64,000 nt of DNA from Cylicocyclus nassatus (taxonomy: Eukaryota > Nematoda > Chromadorea > Rhabditida > Strongylidae). A program made the position numbers and the translations under genes. Under the pieces are notes generated by a model, which made no database searches, was not told the origin of the DNA, and saw only the letters and a list, made by a program, of their open reading frames with translations. Where the stretch lies: positions 49,024,302 through 49,088,301 of the forward strand of contig CATQJL010000223.1 of assembly GCA_958299035.1 (NCBI GenBank). The letters run 5' to 3'. How positions within the stretch are numbered: position 1 is the stretch's first letter; the number at the start of each line of letters is the position of its first letter. Positions 56,801 to 64,000 of the stretch are shown here, piece by piece.

Positions 56801-59800
56801 TTGTTTTTATACGGAATTTTGAATCATAGTTCAGACCAATGTATTGAGCAAGGCAAGAGCATAACTGATTAGCTTCTTTTGAGAATTTTTGGATTTTGCT
56901 TGGGATATAAATTTCTTTGTTTAGACAAAATTTTAAGTTGCTGATTCATAATAAGTGTAGAGGTTGGAGAAGAGATTATGCTCTACATACTAGCTCAATC
57001 TGAGACTGATATCGCTCCTGGTGGTATAGTTACGGCCCAAAACTGTGCTTAAAGGCAGTGTCCAGGCAAATCTGGACCCTTTGGTTTTTTGCGTGGAAAC
57101 TGATGGGGAGCCACTGACTAAACCACTGCCCGAGTTGCAGCGCACGGGATTCACTCATGCCAGAGAAATCGGCGTCCGAATCGGTCGTCCCCGCGCCGTG
57201 ACCGTAACACTTCAACAGTCTAAACGCACATCACGGTCCCGGCGCGAAACCATGAGGACAGGGTGTGGCGCGGAAACTCGTTGGGAGGGTACGAAATAGC
57301 ACGGAAAATGAAGATATCTCAAATGTAATCAACGAAAACACCATGAACAACGCGGAAAAGGCAGCCGAGAGAAGCCGCCGCAATAAACATGAAAAACAAG
57401 GGCAATTCACGAAAAGCAGAAGAATTAGGAAATTTGCAGTATTTGTGCAACGAGTTTGCGCGCTACATCCTGTCCTCATGGTTTCGCGCCGGGACCGTGA
57501 TGTGCGTTTAGGCTGTTGAAGTGGTACGGTCACGGCGCGGGGGCGACGGGCTCGGAGGCCGATTTCTCTGCCGTGAGTGAGTCCCGTGCGCTGCAATTCG
57601 GGCAGTGGTTTAGTCAGTGGTCCCCCATCAGTTTCCATACAAAAAACCAAAGGGTCCAGATTTGCCTGGACACTGCCTTTAAACGCTGCGGCGCATCGCC
57701 GATGATGCTACTCGCCGTTATCACTCGATTAAATAGACAGAACGAAACCGTTCCAAATCAAACTTATCTTATTCTAATTTACAAGGTCTCGCCTACATGC
57801 AGGAATCGAAAAACCATAATTTTCTCTATTTGTGAGGTTTTTCGAGAGGCAAACTGAGGAACAGTACTTTTTCTTCACCCTATAATTATATTCAGTCGAA
57901 GTGAAGTTTTTAGTTGACATGTGTACTGTCTCAAAATGCATAAAACACTGATTGCAATTCCGCTTTCCTTAACCGCGGCCCCTTCTAGGCGGTGAGGGTT
58001 TATCTGGAGCACAAATCTGAATGCGCAGCCACGATAAAATGAGCTGTTTGAATACTTCTAGCTTTTGATGTAGCAGCTAAATGTGGATTTCTGAACTGTT
58101 TCGAAAGAACCGTCAGCCTATGGATAACATCGGGGATTACAAAAGAAATCGAATGTGATCAGACGACAACACGTTTTCTATAAAATGTTCATAGAAAGGT
58201 TAGTAGAAACACCTGAAGATGCCTAGGCAACGCAAAATTTATCCTCTGGGGCACCAGGATAGGAAGCTCTTATCTGTGCTTTACTCCTGTAAGGGAACGT
58301 TCGCAAACTTTTTCAAGGGAAATGTGAATTAGCTTAAAGCTCTATGTGCTAAAACTGTACGGCTTCTCTCCTATTTCTCTGATATCACACAAAAAAGGAG
58401 TATCTTAGGGAATAAAGTCAACTATGCCAAATGCAAAATAATACACGAATGAAAGACCGCAGTTTGCACTAGTAGAAACTCGAGTATAGCGAAACTTACA
58501 CCAAGACTCGAAAATCACTACTGCTAGCGCGATGATGAGCATAGTCAGCTGCAAAAAGCTCATGTAGAACTGAAGCTCTCTGTTACTTTCGCTTCATACC
58601 TCGAAGGAAAGCTGAGCAGTATAAAAGGATGACTCAGAATCATCTCTTAGCTCGAAGAACGTAAAAATTCCCATGAAACATACAAACAAAACACACATAG
58701 TCTGCAAAGAAAACTAAGAAATAATCACTCCAATTTTTGGAAACTTATCTCACCTCTATTGAAACAACAAGCGCTTTCATGAAGAGGTAATCATCCTGGC
58801 GACTCTTTGCCTTTCGGACTCTCCTCCTGAATCAAGGGCCATGAATACAAACGTTTCTCCTCAGTAATCTCTCATCAAGCAGAGGTAAGAGCACAATCAT
58901 ATCAGTCAGTCTCAAAAGTGCTATCCAAAATGGATTATCAGAATCTATTTTGGGCTAAGGGCTATGGGCTAAGGGTCGTTTACGACTGTTTGTTTGTGTG
59001 TATGTCTGTCTGTCAAATTCGTGGAGCAAGATGCAGCCAAGGTCTTGGGCCAAAAATCTGTATGACATACGCTGCCAGCATGTTGAACTTCGTGCGAATC
59101 TGATGCTTGGTTCTTATAGAAATTGGGCGTCAAGCGGATCCCCATGGGTTTGAGCTCGCGAAAAGGGCCCTTATTAGCTTTTTTGCAAACTCGATTTGAC
59201 ATAGATGAGGTCGTCGATTAGCCCCAATGGTGACCACAAGCGGGATTTTGTGGCGCCAAAAAGCGGTTTGTTGAGTAAATCATCGGATTTCAAACTCCCA
59301 CATCAAAGACTGAAAAGATTTTTATACAGAGATGTAGCTCAAAATGGTCATTGTCCTTTATACAGTACCGCTCACGTTTTTTGAAAAATAGACGCGGATG
59401 TATGGACATGTACGGACATGTCCATACATGTATGGACATGTCCGTACATTCCATACATGTCCATACATTCGCGTCTATTTTTCAAAAAATGTAGCGGTAT
59501 TGTAGCGACCATCGAGCCATAACAAATGCAGTGATTGAGTTCGTGTTTTTCACAGGAATTTTCCATTTGCCCAAAGTCACGCATCTTGCAAAAAAAGCCT
59601 TCGAAATGAGTAATCGTTTTCAACTTATCCGCGAATGCGTACACAAGGAAGGCATATAGTTAGTAGAGGCATTGCGAAGCAGAGGTGACGCACTGGCCTC
59701 TAAAATGCGAATGCTTCCCTACCAGGACATTGCTACTTTCCTACTAGAATATTGTTACCAGCATATCATGAGACATCTCGTGATTTACTTCACATAAAGT

Positions 59801-62502
59801 CGGGAGCAGGTTGTCCACACAAAGTCTACTAATTACCCAAAAACCTGAGGTAGAGCTCTCGAAGCAATGGGTTATGATTTTATCAACCGGACTTTCCTCC
59901 GAATGAGACTAAAGGTAAGCAGTGAGCCTAGTACGTGCAGAGATCTTTTGTAGTCTCCTTGACAGTTTGTTAAATGTCGAGCATACATCAGGCGATTTTA
60001 TCGCCTTGCGATTCTTCCAACAAGACAACTGTTACGTGTTACGAATCCATTGCACGTCAATCATCTTGCATTTCGGTTGTGATAGTTAATCGCGATGAGT
60101 CGTGTCGAAAAACTATCACAACCGAAATGCAAAGTGATCAGCATGCAGTGAACTGGTGACGGTTGTCTTATGGAGAGAACTGCGAGGATTACGGCACGCG
60201 CCATACTTGATTCGCTTAATCCACTTGATCCGTTTGGTGCGCTTCGTCATTGGTCATTTCAGTGAACTGACCAATAATGAAGTGGATGAAGTAAATCAAG
60301 TGGATCAAGTGGACACGCTTCACCGTTGATTAGTTCACCAAACGTGACGGATAAAGCGGATCAAGCGGATCAAGTTTAGCACGTGCCTATAATGCTCTAA
60401 ATCCTTCTGTTTTTGATGTATCTGTGTGTGCCTGTAGAAATCCACTATTCATGTATTTTATAGAGCAAGTGAAAGCCAAGCTCTCAGCCAGATTTTCATA
60501 ACATACAGTATGAGCAAGAATGTCTATCGGGGTGATCCAATTTACGGATTTCTCGAGAATCGGTGCGTCAAACGAATCCAAGCGGCTTTTGGCTTGTCAA
60601 GCAAAGAGTCGCTATTCATGCGAAGGCTTGGGCTTTCCTGACAAGTAGATTCTTGAGAAATGGATTTCAGCTTAAAGTGACCAAAAGATTTTTCTTTGGA
60701 AGATTGGGACCAAGAACGTATGGTTGAGTAAATCGACGATTTATCGAGGTTTTGGCCCAAGATTGTTTCGGCTTCAAGATTTGGTTGTTACATTCCGTTA
60801 TGACCTTCAAGAAACGTCCGTATACCGTCCGTAAAGCATATCTAGTGACGCTTGATATTTGCATTTGCTTGTCTGCAAAATACTTTTTCTTCCCAAAGCC
60901 ACCGATCTTACATAAAAAAGTTCTAAAAATAAGATGATGTTTAGAGTTCATGCATGGTGTCAGCATTGCACGGTGTTTCAAAACCATCAAAATGCGAGTG
61001 CGAAAAAAGCATGTAGATTATTACTAGTGCAAGCCCCACGAAGCACAGGCGACGCGCTGGTATGTACAGGGTTGGGGGAAAGTCTTTGAACAATTTTTGA
61101 TGTCATTGTATGTTCTGATTCTCCACATAATCTTGCATACTAATCATATGTATTTGCTTCTTATACCCTTAGTTACAAGTCCTCCAAAAACTGGAATATT
61201 AGCTTTATTCCTGTCGAGGATATGCCTTCTGGAACGGAGCGAGCGTTGGTGGCGAAGATGCACGAAGAGAGGATGGCTAACCGGCAGATTGCGCGGGTTC
61301 TTCAAACTTTACAAATCAGCGTCTTTTCCACCTTGCGTCGTTTCCAGGATATGAACAGCACCCAGAACTGCTATACGAGTGATAAATTGGCTGCTGCGGA
61401 CACTCACAAAATTCTGAAGATCGTTCGCCAGCGCCATAGTCGCAATCCTCGGAGAAGGTTGACTGAGCTGGGTTCAAAGCTGTTCATCTCTGGTAGAAAA
61501 GTCTCCGACATCGTGGAACAAGGCCTTGGGATGAAGCTTTTCAAGATGCTTATAATTCATGCTTTTTGGGAAGAAACGAAGCTGATTTGACTGCGCGGAC
61601 GCCATCGAATACCTGAACGCCTATCCAAGGCACGCCACCAAACATACAATTCTCTGACGTCAAAATTTTCACCGTGAAGCAGATTTCTGATCGCCAAAAC
61701 AACAGAGTCATCACCTAAACGCCTCAGGAAGTCAATAGCAAGGATTGATTGCAGAAAGAAAACTTCATCCGGTTTTTGTGACAATTTGCGCGGCGATCGT
61801 TTCCGACTGCAAAATGCCGCTAGTTTTTGAGCTCTCAGTGCTCAAGGTGGACATTGCCACGCATGTGAATAGCATCCTGAAGAAGGAATTGTTGGCCTGG
61901 ACCAATATCCATATGCTGGGAGCGATTGGTGCTCATAGCAGGATAGCGTACCTGCGCACTAAGTGAAGGTTGTTCAAGCATGGTTGCAAAGCAACGTTAA
62001 GGACTTCATTACTCCTGTGGAATGGCCTCCGCATTGGCCGGATCTGAATACCCTTTATTACCGCAAGTGGTCAGTTCTTTAGGCCGAAGCCTGCGCTCAC
62101 TCACGCAAGACTGTGGAGTCTCTGCGACGTGCTCTTCAGGATGCGTGGGAGGAAGCCGACATGGAGCACCTCCGTGCCACCATGGACAGCGTTCTCAAGC
62201 GATTCCGTGCTTGTAATCGCGACAAAGAAGGAATCTTCGAAATGTAAAGACAATTTTATGTAGCAGACAGTTCAGTAAACATTGTCTATTGATTTCATGT
62301 AATCACCTTGCCTAGCTTCGTCATTACGATAAAAATACCGTGTTCAAAGACTTTCCCCCAACCCTGTATATAAAACTCCAACAGTAGTTACTGACCTGGA
62401 CATTCTTTGTCCTCTCACCACAAGTACAGTTTTTTCAAATAGTTCTCGTTCTCTTGCAAGAGATGCTGCTCGCTTTAGGTCTTTCAAACTTATATTCTCT
62501 TC
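47811..62502 (-). CDS. paralogue B: multi-exon four-membrane-segment protein, unknown family
   Basis: Opposite-strand partner of paralogue A (12.9-16.9 kb). Exons in coding order: 62502-62396 (ISLKDLKRAASLARERELFE, like the LARAAREREGYEEF exon of A), 58795-58754 (doubtful), 58701-58600 (102 bp, CVLFVCFMGIFTFFEL), 58548-58500 (49 bp, LTMLIIALAVVIFES), 54402-54282 (121 bp, IRSLLIIGFALFLLLNIF), 54225-54123 (103 bp, TFAAALLAIFHLALLLFAG), perhaps 53846-53562, and 47894-47811 (84 bp, YYVEDGVFVGSGTETVSKK). The four membrane exons have the same phases as those of A and, except one codon, the same lengths. They are free of stops or frame breaks. Introns have been expanded by MITEs and a mariner element. 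The first exon and the C-terminal exon are not identified. It is probably a functional membrane protein; the function is unknown. Confidence 0.65.
48035..48232 (-). mobile_element. Helitron-like element, 5' part
   Basis: On the minus strand A|TCTTACATATGAAGCTGAATG starts at 48232, nearly the same as the 5' end at 2478. It continues through TTTGCACACATACAC and a CGATTTTATCGAT stretch. The 3' end is missing. Confidence 0.65.
48330..48990. other. GC-rich stretch with recurring GCGAGCGG/CAAGCGG motifs
   Basis: CAAGCGGTC, GAGCGGCC and similar words recur every 25-35 bp at 48330-48540 and 48830-48930. Open frames on both strands reflect composition. No gene recognised. Confidence 0.4.
49060..49515. 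other. overlapping open frames of unknown meaning
   Basis: A minus frame (49455-49060, 131 codons, with CQREYIPERQVLYVLMKIHI) and a plus frame (49249-49515) overlap. Neither shows a recognisable domain. One may be an old gene or retroelement fragment. Confidence 0.2.
49516..49964. other. no recognised gene
   Basis: AT-rich intronic or intergenic sequence inside the span of paralogue B. Confidence 0.35.
49965..50317. mobile_element. piggyBac-like MITE, copy 2 (353 bp)
   Basis: AGGCAGCGTCCAGGC and its inverse. TTAA at 49961-49964; TTGA at 50318-50321 is the mutated partner. The interior mirrors itself (TTCGAGGGGAATATCTCAGC and its inverse). Confidence 0.8.
50505..51150. repeat. ~0.65-kb palindromic element
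   Basis: Arms about 50505-50800 and 50850-51150 mirror each other (TGCCTGCGCATAATGGATGC near 50608, inverse near 51035; ATTTTCAAAGT near 50683, inverse near 50953). No TIR-adjacent duplication was fixed. Confidence 0.75.
51150..51895. repeat. ~0.75-kb palindromic element
   Basis: Arms about 51150-51510 and 51540-51895 mirror each other (ACTACCCTTCACTATGAAC near 51300, inverse near 51760; CAGATACCTGGATTTCA and its inverse). The open frames 51168-51428 and 51872-51618 are mirror images, not genes. Confidence 0.8.
51915..53170. repeat. diverged direct repeat pair
   Basis: About 51915-52230 and 52815-53170 share order and motifs, for example GCGCTGTAAACAAGC(C/A)ATTTG and a following CTC(A/T)CAAAT(T/C)-like stretch. 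They flank a GAA-rich region (52501-52541). Confidence 0.55.
52501..52541. repeat. GAA microsatellite
   Basis: Runs of GAAGAAGAA with one AAAG interruption at each end. Confidence 0.95.
53562..53846 (-). CDS. candidate exon with RS-rich frame
   Basis: An acceptor ATCATAG ends at 53847 and a donor GTAAGT begins just below 53562, giving a 285-bp exon. One minus frame encodes alternating Arg and Ser (RRSTRERSRRSRRSRTSRSA, then TRSARSSRSA), typical of an RS domain that mediates protein contacts or phosphorylation-dependent folding. That frame meets a stop (53567-53565) a few bases before the donor. A second minus frame is open across the whole exon but has no recognisable content. Position and the weaker ESRRSRRR stretch in paralogue A suggest it belongs to paralogue B. 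The frame choice is unsettled. Confidence 0.45.
54446..54540 (-). mobile_element. Helitron-like 3' end
   Basis: On the minus strand, hairpin CCCGG-GCAAGG-CCGGG followed by TACGACAGCTAG|T, ending at 54446. Same type of terminus as at 2924. The 5' border was not found; the right limit is approximate. Confidence 0.55.
54541..55656. other. intron of paralogue B; no recognised gene
   Basis: Between the 49-bp and 121-bp membrane exons. No exon or repeat was recognised before the MITE at 55657. Confidence 0.35.
55657..55856. mobile_element. TA-flanked MITE, complete copy (200 bp)
   Basis: CCCTATTTTCAGGTGTATAA and its inverse, flanked by TA (55655-55656 and 55857-55858). No coding capacity. It provides the reference for the split copy at 41.7/46.6 kb. 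Confidence 0.8.
55859..57052. other. intron of paralogue B; no recognised gene
   Basis: AT-rich with short open frames only, for example 56322-56537. Nothing recognisable. Confidence 0.35.
57053..57678. mobile_element. piggyBac-like MITE, copy 3 (626 bp)
   Basis: AGGCAGTGTCCAGGCAAATC and its inverse with exact TTAA on both sides (57049-57052, 57679-57682). The arms mirror each other through GGCGCGAAACCATGAGGAC and its inverse. Open frames within are composition effects. Confidence 0.88.
57679..58499. other. intron of paralogue B; no recognised gene
   Basis: No exon or complete repeat seen between the MITE and the 49-bp exon. Confidence 0.35.
58900..59360. other. repeat-like intronic sequence
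   Basis: Contains TGTATGTCTGTCTGTC near 59000. A layout (AGCCAAG, then GAGTAAATC and ATCG) loosely recurs at 60460-60740, suggesting two old copies of one repeat. No gene. Confidence 0.3.
59363..59502. mobile_element. 140-bp palindromic TA-flanked MITE with decamer repeats
   Basis: Ends CAGTACCGCT and AGCGGTATTG between TA dinucleotides. Arms TTTTTTGAAAAATAGACGC and inverse enclose 59398-59468, built from alternating GTATGGACAT/ATGTCCATAC decamers. It can fold completely. Confidence 0.7.
60066..60132. repeat. 22-bp perfect hairpin
   Basis: The 22 bases at 60066-60087 (TTGCATTTCGGTTGTGATAG plus TT) are perfectly inverted at 60111-60132, with a 23-nt loop. Imperfect pairing extends further outside. 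The size fits a microRNA-type precursor or a tiny foldback repeat. Confidence 0.6.
60190..60385. repeat. palindrome built from GGATCAAG(T/C)G decamers
   Basis: The left part has CGCTTAATCCACTTGATCCG, the right part AAGCGGATCAAGCGGATCAA, and a central pair CAGTGAACTGACC. Decamer units repeat in both directions. Confidence 0.65.
61067..62366 (+). mobile_element. Tc1/mariner element with perfect 26-bp TIRs
   Basis: CAGGGTTGGGGGAAAGTCTT (then TGAACA) and its exact inverse, TA on both sides (61065-61066 and 62367-62368), 1,300 bp. It lies in the intron just after the first recognised exon of paralogue B. Confidence 0.92.
61222..62247 (+). pseudogene. Tc1/mariner transposase, inactive
   Basis: ATG at 61222. 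The N-terminal helix-turn-helix region (MHEERMANRQIARVLQTL) is open to 61590, then frames change. The first catalytic Asp is seen in SDVKIFTV (about 61655), followed by a stop region near 61715. Another frame (61745-61966) has CAAIVSDCKMPLVF and NSILKKELLAW, but the segment that should hold the second catalytic Asp (QDSAPAH-type) is shortened to GAIGAHSRIA. The third region, WPPHWPDLN, lies near 62025-62050. The end EGIFEM and stop are at 62245-62247. It cannot transpose itself, although its ends look usable in trans. Confidence 0.85.
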
Positions 62503-63653
62503 CTGCAAGATTTGAGTATGTTATTTTTGCAAGAATTTCATATGCTGAACCGGTTCTAAAATGAGAATCATTTTCCAGTCGTACATGCCTGGGTCAAAGG
62601 GTGCGTATGATAATGTTCCAAATTTCAATGGCAAAGTTGCAGCTGCCGCTTGAAGTTTTGTGTCATTGGATAGTAAAATTGTTTTTCATTTTACCAATCG
62701 AACCCAGCTTCAATTTTCGAGCTTCCATACCTTCGAATTTTAGCTATGCGGCTCACTGCTTATTTACCTTGATCTTCGGCTCTCTTCATATTATTGCGAC
62801 TCTACGCAAAAGTGGAGAACTTACCATTATTCTTCGTTGAGCTCTTGGCAAGTATCAGATGAGAAATCGTATTATATGGAGTTGATGGAGCAGATAGTGG
62901 AGGTAGATTCAACCGCCCACTATTTGAAGTCAAATGGAGTGAGTTAAACTGCGTTTTTAACCTGCCTTATAATCATCCTTCAATCACCCAGTTACATATT
63001 ACAACAACAAGAAGATAATCGGTTGATACGAAACCGTTTATTGAACAATCGTTGGCTAATGTTGTTAAATGCTGTTTGCTAATCTTGCACTATAGAGTAG
63101 TATTGGGATTATTGAAGGATGAGAAGAGAGGTAAGAATAGAGCCATCAAGACTGCTTATGCCGACTACTGCACATTGTATATTTATATTATTTTATTTAA
63201 CACGCACAAGGCGTGCCCATACAACAGGAAAACGAAGCGTTACACCAAACAACCAGCAACAAAAAATAAAACAAAAAAAGGCAAACTCCCCACTGAATCA
63301 GTTCAAGTCCAGTCCGCAAAATCTTTCTGGGAATGGAAAGGGAGTGAGCTTGTTTAGACATATATGAAGTCATCACAGGTATAGAGGTTCAATGGAGTCT
63401 GTCTCATGCCCCCTGCTCTTAGCAAAGAATGCTCTTATTCAACATAAGCAACTGTATATGTTGGAAGCAGGTGTATTGATAGTAATATTGATAAAACCCG
63501 CCCAACCAAAACTCTGGGGAGAGAACAAAAATCCGATAGAAGGTGCACAATGCAAAAGTGTAGTTGTGTACCAGTTCCTGGACACGTCTATTGCTTTTGT
63601 TTGTGCTTCTCAGACGAGGGAGGCCTTTTATATAATCACCTATATCTACGCCG
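62503..63653. other. upstream of the first recognised exon of paralogue B; no gene assigned
   Basis: Earlier exons of paralogue B should lie here. A plus-strand frame of 101 codons (63052-63357) is lysine-rich and unrecognised. Confidence 0.3.
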
Positions 63654-63905
63654 CAGTGGCGGACCGAGGGCCCCCCCCCGAGAATGGGTCGCGAAATTTT
63701 TGAAACTTATCTATATGAGTTATAAAAATGTGCAAACGACTTGTTTGTTTTTGTATATAATTAAAATATCTTTTAATTTTTTAAAAATCCGAACTAGCCT
63801 TATAAAAAATTTTTTTCGGGGGCGTGGCTAACGCTACGCACCTTCATCTGAAAAAATTCTTGTCGCCTCCCCCCTCCCCAGTCGGAAATCCTGCGACCGC
63901 CACTG
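63654..63905. mobile_element. hAT-like MITE (252 bp) with exact 8-bp target duplication
   Basis: CAGTGGCGG(A)C and its inverse GCGACCGCCACTG form the ends, with CTACGCCG repeated at 63646-63653 and 63906-63913. The CAGTGGCGG start and 8-bp duplication are hallmarks of hAT elements. No coding capacity. Confidence 0.88.
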
Positions 63906-64000
63906 CTACGCCGCATGTATCATGAGTTAGGCGCGAGCAAAAATCATAAATATTTTCGAATTGAGGTTTTCTAGAATAGTGAAAGGGTAAAATTGCAGTA

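Noticed and set aside
57045..57857. Mirror-image 84-139 codon frames
   Set aside because: They lie in the arms of the palindromic TTAA MITE and repeat each other.
1..64000. tRNA genes, CRISPR arrays and bacterial operons
   Set aside because: No convincing tRNA boxes, no regularly spaced short direct repeats with unique spacers, and the gene structure is eukaryotic.

Overview
This window looks like nuclear DNA of a parasitic clade V (hookworm/strongylid-like) nematode. The reasons are short GT-AG introns (mostly 45-60 nt) with TTTTCAG-type acceptors, an RTE-type LINE, Tc1/mariner elements and their palindromic derivatives, a Penelope-like element, a Gypsy retrotransposon, Helitrons, and host exons typical of animals. 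The species is an inference. Almost all recognisable host coding sequence is split into small exons, so long open frames mostly mark transposons.

Layout: 0.35-2.3 kb, 5'-truncated RTE reverse transcriptase. 2.48-2.92 kb, complete non-autonomous Helitron-like element with a large internal palindrome. 3.3-4.06 kb, Penelope-like 3' fragment (GIY-YIG, hammerhead-like motif). 4.4-7.1 kb, minus strand, eleven exons of cytosolic threonyl-tRNA synthetase with four single-base frame breaks. 7.37-11.12 kb, giant foldback element holding a false 500-N gap flanked by SMART cDNA adapter sequence. 12.9-16.9 kb, plus strand, a multi-exon four-membrane-segment gene of unknown family (paralogue A). 18.05-24.7 kb, plus strand, degraded P5B-type ATPase whose intron carries a 5.8-kb terminal-inverted-repeat element, which in turn carries an internally deleted Helitron. 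26.5-27.0 kb, GC-rich MITE. 27.17-34.94 kb, complete but frame-broken Gypsy element (minus strand) with two LTRs and an extra third open frame; it splits another Helitron-like element. 35-41 kb, palindromic MITEs and short TC...CTAG elements. 41.7-46.65 kb, a multi-layer nest of repeats inside one small MITE. 47.8-62.5 kb, minus strand, paralogue B, dispersed among MITEs, palindromes and a dead mariner. 63.65-63.91 kb, hAT-like MITE with an exact 8-bp target duplication.

The most notable host result is the inverted pair of paralogous genes A and B. They share exon order, exon phase and near-identical exon lengths (102, 49, 124/121 and 103 bp) over four membrane segments. I could not assign this family. 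Threonyl-tRNA synthetase and the P5B ATPase are recognisable but disrupted by isolated 1-nt indels, often at or near short homopolymers. Together with untrimmed adapter and an overlapping pair of contig ends, this leaves open whether they are pseudogenes or victims of poor sequence.

No CRISPR array, bacterial operon, rRNA or convincing tRNA gene was seen.
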